A stretch of DNA of 9,073 nt from Desulfovibrio sp. (GTDB lineage: Bacteria > Desulfobacterota > Desulfovibrionia > Desulfovibrionales > Desulfovibrionaceae), in NCBI GenBank assembly GCA_031270875.1, contig JAISXC010000259.1:1-9073 (forward strand). The letters are read 5' to 3'. A program made the position numbers and the translations under genes. Below the pieces are notes generated by a model. It made no database searches, had not been told where the DNA came from, and saw only the letters and a program-made list of their open reading frames with translations. Below are positions 1 through 7,247 of this stretch, piece by piece. Position 1 is the stretch's first letter; each line of letters starts with the position of its first letter.

Positions 1-129
1 AAAGACGTTGAAAGGGCAGTCCATTTCACGCGCGACCGGTACCGGGATGCGGTCTCGCATCAGGGGAGTGGCCGGGTGGCATGTTGCCTGTACGCGAGAC
101 AGTACTGCCTTGCCGCGCCTGCCGCGGCG
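1..129 (-). other. Region downstream of the cobalamin aptamer, possible expression platform and start of an off-window gene
   Basis: This stretch lies between the riboswitch closing stem and the left edge. Seen: a GC-rich hairpin directly after the aptamer (6-bp arms, 112-128) with no U-run behind it, so it does not look like an intrinsic terminator. A second small hairpin (ATGCG/CGCAT, 47-60) encloses an ATG at 60. From that ATG the minus-strand frame stays open for 20 codons to base 1, and another ATG in the same frame lies at 24. A GTG at 29 opens a different frame that looks slightly signal-peptide-like. None has a clear Shine-Dalgarno sequence. I infer that the controlled gene starts here or just left of the window, and that control may act on translation because no terminator is visible. 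The product cannot be named. Confidence 0.35.
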
Positions 130-279
130 GTTGTGACAAGTCGTCTCCTGGCTTCCGGCCCGAAATTGCCTCGCCTTCCCGCCCGCCTACGGCGGACAGT
201 GGTTTTGGCTGGTTGTTGTTGCCGGTCACAGTGGCGCGTCCGCAACGGATTTACACCGCTTTCCGTTTCTTGTCACAAC
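130..279 (-). promoter_or_regulatory. Cobalamin (vitamin B12) riboswitch aptamer
   Basis: Read on the minus strand, the conserved landmarks appear in the expected order: GGTGTAAATCCG, then GCGCCACTGTGAC, then GGGAAGGC, and finally the B12-box-like AAGCCAGGAGAC. The whole is closed by a perfect 11-bp P1 stem (GTTGTGACAAG at 269-279 with CTTGTCACAAC at 130-140). About 150 nt is compact for this family but keeps the core. Known: this RNA class binds adenosyl- or methylcobalamin and usually represses B12 synthesis, uptake or B12-independent isozyme genes when cobalamin is plentiful. It faces left, away from the translation operon, so its target is a gene beyond base 1. It has its own promoter immediately upstream. 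I am confident of the class; the ligand subtype and the target are not known. Confidence 0.93.
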
Positions 280-290
280 ATCCGGAGAGG

Positions 291-319
291 TTGATACACG
301 AACACAATACGTCTGTCAA
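291..319 (-). promoter_or_regulatory. Sigma-70-type promoter for the riboswitch transcript
   Basis: On the minus strand there is an exact -35 box TTGACA (314-319), a 17-nt spacer and TATCAA (291-296) as a -10 box matching four of six consensus bases. The predicted start, about 284, is only a few bases before the P1 stem of the cobalamin riboswitch. That tight fit supports it as the riboswitch promoter. It lies in the gap after the DHH phosphoesterase gene, so the B12-controlled gene need not depend on read-through from the upstream operon. Confidence 0.65.
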
Positions 320-354
320 GACCGGGGCAACAGCGGAAGTTTACCAGCGTCAAC

Positions 355-1383
355 TCAGCCGCCCGGAGAGGAGAAAGCGCTTTCCCTGTCCAATTGCCTG
401 CATACGCTGGTCAGCAGGAGGCTTTCCGCCCGGTCCGGCGCAAGGCGCAGGGTGCCGCCGGCGGCGTTCACATGGCCGCCGCCGCCCAGAGCGGAGGCTG
501 CGGCAAGGACATTGCTGCCTTCTGCGGAGCGCAGGCTGAATTTGCACTTTTGCCGGGATTCCTCAAGCAGAAGGGCCGCCACCCTGACGCCGCGCAAGCG
601 GCGCAGGTGCTCCACAAATCCTTCAAGATCATCTTTAACGCATTGATGTTTAAGAAGATCGTCCGACATAACCCGGCAAAAGGCCACGGTATTGTCGCGC
701 TCAAGGCGCACGCGGGACATCAGTTTCGACCAGAGGCGCATTCTTTCCAGGCTCCAGTTGTTCTCCAGAAGTTCCCGCAGGCGGAAAATATCGCAGCCGT
801 TCTTCATCAAATGCACCGTGAGCAGCAGCGTGTCGACATCCGTATTGCCGTGTCGGAAAGCGCCTGTGTCTGTGATTATGCCCACCGCGACAGCGTCGGC
901 GATGTCGCCGGAAAGCGGCAGTCCCAGGCATATCGCCACATAGGCCATGAGTTGCGCTGTGGCGGCCGCCTGCGGGAATATCCAGTTGGCGTGGCTTCCC
1001 ATGCCCCTGCCGGGATGATGATCAATATTCACGCTGGCAAGCCCGGACATGCGCGTGGCCAGTTCCTGACCAAGACGGTGCGGTTCATTGCAATCAAGGA
1101 AAAGAGCGCCGTGAAGGGAGAGGGGCGGACGCTCAAGGGACGTATACACAATATCCGGCAGAGACAGAAAGGAAAAGGACCGCGGCAGCCCGGTGCCGCT
1201 GTACAACATGAATTTTTTGCCGATGGTATGCAGAATATGCCCCGCCGTCGCCAAGGCCCCGACCGCGTCGCCGTCCGGGTTGACGTGACTTGCGACAATG
1301 ACGTTGTCGAGCCCCCTGATCGCTTCCGCCATGCGCCGCGCGCCATCTTGATAGGGAAAGGGAATCACATCATTCGGCGACAT
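355..1383 (-). CDS. nrnA: DHH/DHHA1 family phosphoesterase, NrnA-like oligoribonuclease / pAp phosphatase
   Basis: 342 aa, a cytoplasmic Mn-dependent phosphoesterase. Known for the family: NrnA degrades short RNA oligonucleotides (nanoRNA) to mononucleotides and dephosphorylates 3'-phosphoadenosine 5'-phosphate. Seen: the N-terminal metal motif SHVNPDGDA (residues 32-40), an aspartate motif LDCNEPHRLG (96-105), the name-giving DHH at 121-123 in NIDHHPG, a GIITDTGAFRHGNT motif in mid-protein, and the C-terminal DHHA1 substrate loop GGGGHVNAAGG from residue 300. All key residues are present and the length is normal. The ATG at 1383 overlaps the end of the DUF503 gene by 14 nt, which indicates translational coupling; GGAA 5 nt upstream may serve as a weak ribosome site. 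No terminator follows; the next signal is the promoter of the cobalamin riboswitch. The family call is secure; the split of activity between nanoRNase and pAp phosphatase is not determined by sequence. Confidence 0.95.
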   Translation of the reverse strand: MSPNDVIPFPYQDGARRMAEAIRGLDNVIVASHVNPDGDAVGALATAGHILHTIGKKFMLYSGTGLPRSFSFLSLPDIVYTSLERPPLSLHGALFLDCNEPHRLGQELATRMSGLASVNIDHHPGRGMGSHANWIFPQAAATAQLMAYVAICLGLPLSGDIADAVAVGIITDTGAFRHGNTDVDTLLLTVHLMKNGCDIFRLRELLENNWSLERMRLWSKLMSRVRLERDNTVAFCRVMSDDLLKHQCVKDDLEGFVEHLRRLRGVRVAALLLEESRQKCKFSLRSAEGSNVLAAASALGGGGHVNAAGGTLRLAPDRAESLLLTSVCRQLDRESAFSSPGG

Positions 1384-1666
1384 AAATTTCCAGATGGTTG
1401 TCCGCCAATTTTTCAGGGCATGCCGCTTCCATCATTTCCAGACATTTCTCCATGCGGCTTCGCAAATGCGTTTCATTGTTGGAGAGGGAAAGCACGGCCA
1501 GCCTGAGGCGCGTATGGCTGTTTTCACTGCCCGCCTCGGCCACGGCCACATTGAATTTGTGACGCGCCTTTTGCTTCAGGCTGTTGGCGACGCGGCGTTT
1601 CGCCTTGAGGTTGTCATTGCCGTCAAGGTGAAATTCCACCGTCAGCAGCGCCATAAACACGGTCAT
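1370..1666 (-). CDS. DUF503 (YlxP-like) protein
   Basis: 98 aa, matching the small DUF503/YlxP family usually encoded between infB and rbfA. Seen: an N-terminal strand MALLTVEFHLDGN, the family-typical LKAKRRVANSLKQKARHKFNVAVAE segment (about 20-44), LAVLSLSNN (57-65) and a hydrophobic C-terminal strand ending IYVAE. No catalytic motif is evident. Known: the function is poorly defined; the constant operon position suggests a role in ribosome maturation, and homologues have been proposed as ribosome-binding factors. The start is uncertain between ATG 1666 and ATG 1654, since neither has a good Shine-Dalgarno sequence; an in-frame stop lies just upstream of 1666. The gap to infB is 76 nt and holds a hairpin. 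The 3' end overlaps the phosphoesterase gene, leaving no room for rbfA between them. Confidence 0.9.
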   Translation of the reverse strand: MTVFMALLTVEFHLDGNDNLKAKRRVANSLKQKARHKFNVAVAEAGSENSHTRLRLAVLSLSNNETHLRSRMEKCLEMMEAACPEKLADNHLEIYVAE

Positions 1667-1713
1667 AGTCGCAGTCGTAAAATTTCAGGCGGCGCGGCAT
1701 TTGAAAGCAAAAC

Positions 1714-1741
1714 GCCGGCAAGGCGAAAAAGCGCAGCCGGC
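1714..1741 (-). other. Hairpin between infB and the DUF503 gene, possible weak terminator or processing site
   Basis: Just after the infB stop codon the RNA can form GCCGGC-t-GCG-cttttt-CGC-ctt-GCCGGC: 6 bp outer and 3 bp inner stems with an asymmetric internal loop. It is followed on the minus strand by GTTTTGCTTTC, a poor U-tract. It could cause partial termination or protect the infB mRNA end, lowering expression of the two distal genes. The stem is seen; any effect is inferred. Confidence 0.35.
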
Positions 1742-1742
1742 C

Positions 1743-4682
1743 TTACAGCGAAGCCGCTTCTTCCACGGTTTCAAAGGCCTCAATAATGTCGCCTTCCTTA
1801 ATGTCGTTGAAATTCTCAAGGCCAACGCCGCATTCATTACCCTTTACCACTTCCCGCGCGTCGTCCTTGAAGCGTTTGAGCGATTCTATTTTTCCGGTGT
1901 AAATGACAACGCCGTCGCGCAAAAGGCGCGCTCCCGCATTCCGGGCGATTTTGCCGTCCGCCACATAGGAACCGGCGATCATGCCGGCCTTCGGCACGTT
2001 GTAGGTTTTCCGCACTTCGGCCTGGCCGAGGTAAACTTCCCTCTGAACAGGCGCAAGCATGCCGACCATGGCATTTTTGATGTCTTCAACGAGTTTGTAA
2101 ATAATGTTGTAAAAGCGTATGTCCACATTCTCGCGCTCGGCGGTTTCCTTCACCTTTGCCGTGGGCCGCACGTTGAAACCGATAATAATGGCTTTGGAGG
2201 CTGAAGCCAGCATGACATCCGATTCCGATATGGCGCCCGCTCCGCCGTGCATGATCTGCAGCCGCACCTTGTCCGTGCTTTCCTTGTTCAGGGCTTCGGC
2301 GATGGCCTCCAGGCTGCCCTGCACATCCGCCTTCACCACCAGATTGAGGGTCAACGCTTCCTGCCCCGAAGCCCGGCGTGAAAGGAAGGTTTCAAGCGTG
2401 ACGCGTGATTCCGAGGCAAGGTCGCGTTCGCGCTGTTTTGTCGCCAGACTGTCCGCGATGCGGCGGGCCAGTTTTTCATCTTCAAGAACGATGAATTCTT
2501 CCCCTGCATCAGGCACTCCTTCAAATCCCTGCACTTCGAGAGGAAGGGACGGCCCGGCGGATTTCACTTTTTTGCCCTGCTCGTTCGTCAGAGCCCGCAC
2601 ACGCCCGGAGAAGGCCCCACAAACGAAATTGTCGCCCTGCTTGAGCGTGCCCTGCTGAATCAGCACTGTGGCAATGGGGCCGCGCCCCTTGTCAAGACGC
2701 GCTTCCACAATGCGGCCGCGCGCCAGTTTGTCGGGATTGGCCTTGAGTTCCATGATTTCCGACTGCAGGGCGACCATTTCAAGCAATTCGTCCAGGCCAG
2801 AGCGGGTTTTCGCGGAGACTCTGGCCACAATGGTGTCCCCGCCCCAGTCTTCCGGCTGAAGACCGAGTTCGGCAAGCTCACGCAGCACGCGGTCGGGGTC
2901 GGCGCCTGGTTTGTCCATTTTGTTCACAGCCACCATGATCGGCACATTGGCCGCGCGGGCATGGTTGATGGCTTCACGGGTTTGTTCCATCACGCCGTCG
3001 TCAGCGGCGACAACCAGAATGACGAGATCGGTAATCTGCGCGCCGCGCGCACGCATGGCGGTGAAAGCCTCGTGACCGGGCGTATCGAGAAAGACGATCT
3101 CCCCCCGCTTTGTTCTGACGTGATAGGCGCCGATGTGTTGGGTTATGCCGCCGGCTTCTCCGCTCGTCACGTTGGATTTGCGTATGGCGTCCAACAGGGA
3201 GGTTTTGCCGTGATCCACATGCCCCATGATGGTCACCACAGGCGGACGCGATTTCAGGCTTTCCGGCGGATCAAATTCCGGATCCGGAATTTTGAGGGTC
3301 AGGCCGACTTTTTCAACTTCATAGTCGAATTCCGCCGCGACAAGGATGGCCGTGTCAATGTCCAGAGACTGATTGATGGTTGCCATAATCCCGAGCCCGA
3401 ACAGGATCTTAATGATCTCATTGACTTTAAGTCCCATTTGATGCGCCATATCCGCCACGCGTATGGCTTCGTCAATACGGATTTTGCGTTTGGCCGCCTT
3501 GATGGGCTGCGTCTGCTGCATGGGCTGCGGCGCCGGTCTGACGTTTTTGCGGCGGATTTTTCCTCTGTTGAGGCGATGCGTATCGTCATTTTCCCGGCGG
3601 TGTTCAAAGGCATTTTGCTGAAAGTCCACCGTACGGCGTCCTTTGAGTCGCTTTTTCTTGCTCTGGCCGTCGCGGTTGTCAGTCGGCGCGGTAACGGCGG
3701 GTTGCCCGAGGGCCGAAGCGCGTTGGCTGTCCTGCTGCGCCGGACGGCCGATTCTTTGTCCGCGTTTGTTGTCCGGCCTCGCGCCGGCGTCATGCTGAGC
3801 TGGGGAGCGTCCGCCCGCGGCCTGACCGATACGCCTTTCCTGTTCTGTCGGATCGGGGCGGGAAATAATCTTGACGCGCGGGGCCTGCTGGGAAATACGG
3901 CGCGCCGGGGCAACAGCGCCGCTTCTGCTTTCATTGCCCGCCGCTGGCGAGTTTCTGGTGTCAAGTTCCCTGGCGCGTGTCGACAACGCGGGCGCGGAAA
4001 CCGCGTCAGGTATGGCGGATGCGTCCGGCAGGGTAAGGCGCAAGCTTTTGGGCGATTTTCCCTGGGCTTCCCCCGGCGTAGCGGGAATGACTTCAGTCAC
4101 GGGCGCGATCTCGCCGGACGTGGCCTCGGGCGCGGAGATTTCCGCTTCCCCTGTTTTCGGACGGCTGATTACGCGAGCGGGAGAGGGGGGTGCCTCAGCG
4201 CTTTTCGAGCGCGAGGGACGCTGTCTGGTTTTTTTCCCGTTTTTTTCCGCGTCGGGCATGGGCGTTGAAGATATCGTCGCCCCCGCATCGGACGGCGTTT
4301 TTCTGGTTCTTTCCCGGCTGTCGCCCTGAAGATCGGGTTTATCCGGTTCCCGGGGCGGCGTCAGGTCAGATCCAGACTCTAAGGTGACGGCGGAGGGAAG
4401 GGCATCTGTCTTGACCTGGCCTGCGCCGTCAATTTCCGCTCCCTGGTTTTGCCTGCCGCGGTGGCGGCGCACGATAATATCGTTCCGGATTTCCGTGCGT
4501 TCGATGTTCTGGTGTTTATGGGCGCTGAAATAGTCGCGGACGCGCGTCACATCCTCCCGGGAAATGGAACCGGCAGTGCTTTTGGCGGGCAGACCGATTT
4601 CGCGCAAAGCTCTCAGCATCTCCTTGGGCTGAACTTCCAGCTCGACGGCAATATCTTTAATTTTACATTTTTCTTCAGGCAT
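1743..4682 (-). CDS. infB: Translation initiation factor IF-2
   Basis: 979 aa GTPase that brings fMet-tRNA to the 30S subunit and promotes subunit joining. Domains seen: an IF2_N helical domain (about 5-52), a very long low-complexity Pro/Ala/Ser/Arg linker (about 58-395), a second IF2_N domain (about 400-455), then the G domain with G1 GHVDHGKT (487-494), G2 GGITQHIG, G3 DTPGHE (533-538), G4 NKMD (587-590) and G5 SAKT, followed by the beta-barrel and C-terminal fMet-tRNA-binding domains. All GTPase motifs are intact. Start: an open frame runs 47 codons further upstream through ylxR, but homology begins at [15 protein letters not shown]; that ATG is preceded by GGGGA and overlaps the ylxR end by 8 nt, which suggests translational coupling. 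The extension is rejected. Internal starts giving shorter IF-2 forms, known in enterobacteria, cannot be judged here. Confidence 0.98.
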   Translation of the reverse strand: MPEEKCKIKDIAVELEVQPKEMLRALREIGLPAKSTAGSISREDVTRVRDYFSAHKHQNIERTEIRNDIIVRRHRGRQNQGAEIDGAGQVKTDALPSAVTLESGSDLTPPREPDKPDLQGDSRERTRKTPSDAGATISSTPMPDAEKNGKKTRQRPSRSKSAEAPPSPARVISRPKTGEAEISAPEATSGEIAPVTEVIPATPGEAQGKSPKSLRLTLPDASAIPDAVSAPALSTRARELDTRNSPAAGNESRSGAVAPARRISQQAPRVKIISRPDPTEQERRIGQAAGGRSPAQHDAGARPDNKRGQRIGRPAQQDSQRASALGQPAVTAPTDNRDGQSKKKRLKGRRTVDFQQNAFEHRRENDDTHRLNRGKIRRKNVRPAPQPMQQTQPIKAAKRKIRIDEAIRVADMAHQMGLKVNEIIKILFGLGIMATINQSLDIDTAILVAAEFDYEVEKVGLTLKIPDPEFDPPESLKSRPPVVTIMGHVDHGKTSLLDAIRKSNVTSGEAGGITQHIGAYHVRTKRGEIVFLDTPGHEAFTAMRARGAQITDLVILVVAADDGVMEQTREAINHARAANVPIMVAVNKMDKPGADPDRVLRELAELGLQPEDWGGDTIVARVSAKTRSGLDELLEMVALQSEIMELKANPDKLARGRIVEARLDKGRGPIATVLIQQGTLKQGDNFVCGAFSGRVRALTNEQGKKVKSAGPSLPLEVQGFEGVPDAGEEFIVLEDEKLARRIADSLATKQRERDLASESRVTLETFLSRRASGQEALTLNLVVKADVQGSLEAIAEALNKESTDKVRLQIMHGGAGAISESDVMLASASKAIIIGFNVRPTAKVKETAERENVDIRFYNIIYKLVEDIKNAMVGMLAPVQREVYLGQAEVRKTYNVPKAGMIAGSYVADGKIARNAGARLLRDGVVIYTGKIESLKRFKDDAREVVKGNECGVGLENFNDIKEGDIIEAFETVEEAASL

Positions 4683-4932
4683 GCTTATTCCCCTTACGCT
4701 TGGCGTCGGGCCGGTATTTTGCAAACTTTGTTCCGCAGCGGGGATCGGAGCACAGATATATTCCTCTGCCGGGAGCGGATTTCCACGGATCGAAAAACAT
4801 ACTCCCCTGCGGTGAACACACATAGCGGCTCAGCGTATTTTTGGCGAAACGCCTGCGGCAGACAACACACATCCTCAGCGGCCCTTCCTGTTTTGCTGTT
4901 CGCAGATCCGATTCATCCTGTTTTGTTCGCAT
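4675..4932 (-). CDS. ylxR: YlxR family RNA-binding / nucleoid-associated protein
   Basis: 85 aa basic protein of the YlxR (DUF448) family, encoded almost invariably between nusA and infB. Seen: the family start [12 protein letters not shown] (18-29) and the GRGIYLC motif (55-61), with a Lys/Arg-rich tail. Cysteines at 22, 25, 61 and 66 could form a metal site; this is inference from spacing only. Known: structures suggest RNA binding, and a regulatory, DNA-binding role has been reported for homologues. The ATG at 4932 lies 30 nt after the nusA stop and in the same frame. A good Shine-Dalgarno sequence (GGAAGGA) lies about 21 nt upstream of this ATG, which is too far; it is better spaced for an in-frame CTG, so the true start may be slightly earlier. 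Confidence 0.93.
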   Translation of the reverse strand: MRTKQDESDLRTAKQEGPLRMCVVCRRRFAKNTLSRYVCSPQGSMFFDPWKSAPGRGIYLCSDPRCGTKFAKYRPDAKRKGNKHA

Positions 4933-4962
4933 GGGTTTCGCTAAAGCCAGTTTTCCTTCCGG

Positions 4963-6249
4963 TCAGTCGGCAGGGGCAGCGTTCTCTGAGGGATCCTGCG
5001 GTGTCTTTTCAACAACAGGCGCGAGAAAATTGATTGCTGAACGCAAATCGGCGATACGCGCGTTGCTGATAACCAGTTTTTCGGCAAGTTCTTCATCGCT
5101 AGCCTCACGCAGTTTGTCCAGTGACGTGTAGCCGGACTCAATCAGCGACCCAAGTGAGACCTCCGCCACGCTGGCAACCTGCTCAAGGCCGTGTCCTATG
5201 GCGTTGGCTTCATTATAACGGCTTTCGGTGAAGATATCGACTTTCCAGCCCAAAAGACGCGCGGCCAGCTTGACGTTCTGGCCTTTACGGCCGATGGCGT
5301 TGGTAAGCTGGTCGTCAGGAACGATGACCTCAAGAAGATTTTCCTCATCATCCACGACAATGCGCAGCACCAGGGCCGGGGAGAGGGCGTTGCGCGCATA
5401 GGTGGCAATGTCGGGGCTCCAGATGACGATATCTATGCGTTCCCCGTGCAGTTCCTGTACGATATTCTGTATGCGCGAGCCGCGCACGCCCACGCAGGCG
5501 CCTACAGGATCGACATCCCTTTCGCGGGAAAAAACGGCGACCTTGGCCCGGGAACCGGGATCGCGCGCCACGCTCATTATCTGCACCACGCCGTCGTCCA
5601 CTTCCGGCACTTCACGACGGAAAAGCGCCGTCATATAGTCTCTGTGCGCACGGGAGATGATCACCTGCGGACCACGCCCTTCCTTGCGCACGTCGATAAT
5701 AATGGATTGGACGCGATCGCCGCGCTTGTAATGCTCCCTCGGTATCTGTTCCTCGCGCGGCAATATGGCTTCCGTACGGCCAAGATTGATAATCCATCCG
5801 CCGCGTTCGCGGCGCTGGACGATACCGGAGACAATCTCCCCGAGCCTGTCCTTGTATTCCTCGTAAATGATTTCCTGCTCGGCGTCGCGCATTCGCTGTA
5901 TGATGACCTGTTTGGCAGACTGGGCGGCAATTCTCCCCAAATCCGCCACATTGACACGAAAACCCACCTCGTCGTCAGGTTGTACCGTGGGGTCGTGCCC
6001 GCGGGCCTGCGTCAGGGATATCTGCGTGTCCTCATTCTGCACATCGCCGTCCGGAACCACTATCTTGAACTGAAAAACTTCTATATCGCCTGTTTCGTCA
6101 TTGTAGTTGACTTCCACATCGGCGTCTTCGCTGAAACGCCGCAACACCGATATGCGCACCGCGTCTTCCAGTGTGTCGACAAGCATATCACGATCAAGAC
6201 CGCGATCCTTGCAAATTTGTTCGATGGCCTTCTTGAGCTCAAGATTCAT
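4963..6249 (-). CDS. nusA: Transcription termination/antitermination factor NusA
   Basis: 428 aa RNA polymerase-associated factor that modulates pausing, intrinsic termination and antitermination. Seen: the N-terminal RNAP-binding domain (about 1-125), an S1 RNA-binding domain (about 134-201), KH1 with GVRGSRI (254-260), KH2 with AIGRKGQN (318-325), and a C-terminal helix-hairpin-helix-like segment (about 355-410) with a short acidic tail. It lacks the two long acidic repeats of the E. coli protein, as many non-gamma NusA proteins do. Start: ATG 6249 has a strong GGAGG 5 nt upstream; the frame continues upstream into rimP but that part shows no NusA homology and is excluded. The gap to rimP is 49 nt. 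Because NusA acts on terminators, the terminator in the leader of its own operon is a plausible target for feedback control (inference). Confidence 0.98.
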   Translation of the reverse strand: MNLELKKAIEQICKDRGLDRDMLVDTLEDAVRISVLRRFSEDADVEVNYNDETGDIEVFQFKIVVPDGDVQNEDTQISLTQARGHDPTVQPDDEVGFRVNVADLGRIAAQSAKQVIIQRMRDAEQEIIYEEYKDRLGEIVSGIVQRRERGGWIINLGRTEAILPREEQIPREHYKRGDRVQSIIIDVRKEGRGPQVIISRAHRDYMTALFRREVPEVDDGVVQIMSVARDPGSRAKVAVFSRERDVDPVGACVGVRGSRIQNIVQELHGERIDIVIWSPDIATYARNALSPALVLRIVVDDEENLLEVIVPDDQLTNAIGRKGQNVKLAARLLGWKVDIFTESRYNEANAIGHGLEQVASVAEVSLGSLIESGYTSLDKLREASDEELAEKLVISNARIADLRSAINFLAPVVEKTPQDPSENAAPAD

Positions 6250-6298
6250 GGGTGCCTCCGTCCGGCATAATTTGCTGAATAGGCAATGTCTGTGGAAA

Positions 6299-6946
6299 TC
6301 ATCGGGATGCCCCGGTTTTTTTGCCCGGTTTGGCGGGGAGTTTGAAAATGTGGAGACGGTTTGCCCTGCGCACATTTTTCCAGAGCAGGCACAAAGGTTT
6401 GAACGCCTCAAGGATAATGTCGCCATCCGCGGAAATGACGGCCGGTTCAAGAACAAATGCGTCATCCTGAACGGCGTTCAGTCTGCCGCGCCACAAACGG
6501 CGCGGGGACAGCGCGGGGTCCGGATGCGTCCTGTCGGGCGGTTCCGGCGTAACAGGGTCATGCAGTCTTACTTCCATCAAATCCCCAAGATAGGGACGCA
6601 TTTGGGCGAGGTTGAAAAAAATCCGTGAAAATCCCGGGGTGGAAACCTCCAGAGTATAGGCTTCCTCAATGAGGTTTTCCACGTCCAGAGCAAGGGCGAG
6701 GTGGCGTGAAATTTCCTCACATTGGTCAATGGAGGGCGAGCGGCGGGCCGCATTTTCCCCGGAAGAGGGGGCAGCCGCCTCAGGCATGAGGGGCGGAGAC
6801 AGCGGCGCGTCAATGTACAGGCGTATGATCATACGGCCCGCGCGGAGAATTTCCAAACCCCATATGGTAAGCTTCAGAGACTGTGCAATGGGCTCTGTCA
6901 GCTTGATGATGGTTTTTTTGAGCACATCGTCCTTCATCTTTTCCAC
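6299..6946 (-). CDS. rimP: Ribosome maturation factor RimP
   Basis: 215 aa cytoplasmic protein needed for late assembly of the 30S subunit. Seen: the N-terminal alpha/beta domain, the family signature YTLEVSTPGFSR (97-108) and a C-terminal SH3-like domain. A segment of about 25 residues rich in Pro/Ala/Ser (about 48-72) is inserted between the strand RLYID and the helix CEEISRHL, where the E. coli protein has only a short turn; it is probably a flexible loop. Start is ambiguous: GTG 6946 has no clear ribosome site, while ATG 6937, three codons later, is preceded by GGAA only 3 nt away. The longer form is given. It is the first gene of the operon, behind the terminator-bearing leader. Confidence 0.93.
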   Translation of the reverse strand: MEKMKDDVLKKTIIKLTEPIAQSLKLTIWGLEILRAGRMIIRLYIDAPLSPPLMPEAAAPSSGENAARRSPSIDQCEEISRHLALALDVENLIEEAYTLEVSTPGFSRIFFNLAQMRPYLGDLMEVRLHDPVTPEPPDRTHPDPALSPRRLWRGRLNAVQDDAFVLEPAVISADGDIILEAFKPLCLLWKNVRRANRLHIFKLPAKPGKKTGASR

Positions 6947-6970
6947 AAAAAGACGCCGCCGGACCTGCTG

Positions 6971-7000
6971 TCGCCCGCTGCCCGGAAAACAGCGGGGCGA
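6971..7000 (-). other. Strong leader hairpin upstream of rimP
   Basis: Between the leader terminator and rimP the RNA can form TCGCCCCGCTG / CAGCGGGCGA, a 10-bp stem with one bulged C and a 9-nt loop. It starts only 5 nt after the U-run of the terminator, and its 3' end is 24 nt before the GTG start. It could stabilise the mRNA 5' end after processing, or take part in a structural switch with the terminator. The fold is seen; the role is inferred. Confidence 0.45.
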
Positions 7001-7005
7001 GAGAT

Positions 7006-7036
7006 AAAAAAAAGGGGGCCTGCTTCAGGCCACCCC
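7006..7036 (-). terminator. Intrinsic terminator inside the rimP operon leader
   Basis: On the minus strand GGGG-t-GGCCTG-AAG-CAGGCC-CCC folds to a 6-bp core plus 3 outer pairs with one bulge and a 3-nt loop, followed directly by eight U residues. This is a textbook Rho-independent terminator in this direction only; the plus strand has no U-run after it. It lies about 55-85 nt downstream of the predicted transcription start and ahead of the first gene of an essential operon. It must therefore act as an attenuator, or end a separate short RNA, or be overcome by antitermination. Confidence 0.85.
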
Positions 7037-7093
7037 GTTTCGGACGCTTGTTCCGCATCAGGATGCTCAGCCACGTAATGTCGCTGCACTGAA
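7006..7093 (-). ncRNA. Candidate short leader RNA / small RNA between promoter and terminator
   Basis: A transcript starting at about 7093 and ending at the terminator would be about 88 nt. It can form three successive hairpins: GCAT-cctg-ATGC, CGGA-acaagcg-TCCG and the terminator. I do not recognise a known RNA family, and it lacks SRP RNA and 6S landmarks. It may be an attenuated leader of the rimP operon or an independent small RNA. A possible ORF from ATG 7058 reads through the terminator but has no ribosome site and is not called. Confidence 0.35.
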
Positions 7094-7099
7094 CGCGAT

Positions 7100-7129
7100 T
7101 TTATAGACTGTCGGGAAGAGTCCTGTCAA
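7100..7129 (-). promoter_or_regulatory. Sigma-70 promoter of the rimP-nusA-infB operon
   Basis: On the minus strand there is a perfect -35 TTGACA (7124-7129), an 18-nt spacer and -10 TATAAA (7100-7105), giving a start at about 7093. The upstream DNA is AT-rich and includes an A/T run at 7151-7160 that could act as an UP-type element. Its near-consensus boxes suit a highly expressed translation operon. Confidence 0.8.
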
Positions 7130-7130
7130 G

Positions 7131-7237
7131 TGGATATCGGTTATCTCCAGAAAAAAACTTTTCAAAATATTCTATTATTGAAATAAGATATTGCCTGTAA
7201 AATAGAAAATGTCGCGCCGTGGCAGGCCTGGATATCG
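7131..7237 (+). repeat. TGGATATCG repeated beside two divergent promoters, flanking an AT-rich spacer
   Basis: The 9-mer TGGATATCG, containing the palindrome GATATC, occurs at 7131-7139, one base upstream of the rimP-operon -35 box, and at 7229-7237, 10 bases upstream of the tRNA-Leu -35 box. Between them lies an AT-rich block (about 7150-7210) with A- and T-runs. No gene is visible here. A shared factor binding both copies is possible, but a 9-mer can recur by chance. Confidence 0.35.
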
Positions 7238-7247
7238 AACAAGATGC

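Noticed and set aside
394..1506. Plus-strand open frame of 370 codons opposite the DHH phosphoesterase
   Set aside because: It is antisense to a gene with all DHH/DHHA1 motifs; the translation is low in recognisable structure and runs across two real genes.
2961..4268. Long plus-strand open frame of 435 codons opposite infB
   Set aside because: It is antisense to the clear IF-2 gene in GC-rich, codon-biased DNA, and its translation shows no recognisable domain.
4683..4823. 47-codon N-terminal extension of infB
   Set aside because: It overlaps ylxR entirely and shows no IF-2 similarity; the ATG at 4682 has a ribosome site and begins the IF2_N domain.
5191..6270. Plus-strand open frame of 359 codons opposite nusA
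   Set aside because: It is the shadow of nusA, which has intact S1 and KH motifs.
6250..6465. 72-codon N-terminal extension of nusA
   Set aside because: It overlaps the rimP 3' end; NusA similarity starts at ATG 6249, which has GGAGG upstream.
6810..7058. Possible leader peptide from ATG 7058 through the terminator
   Set aside because: There is no Shine-Dalgarno sequence, no run of regulatory codons, and the frame continues far into rimP as a shadow.
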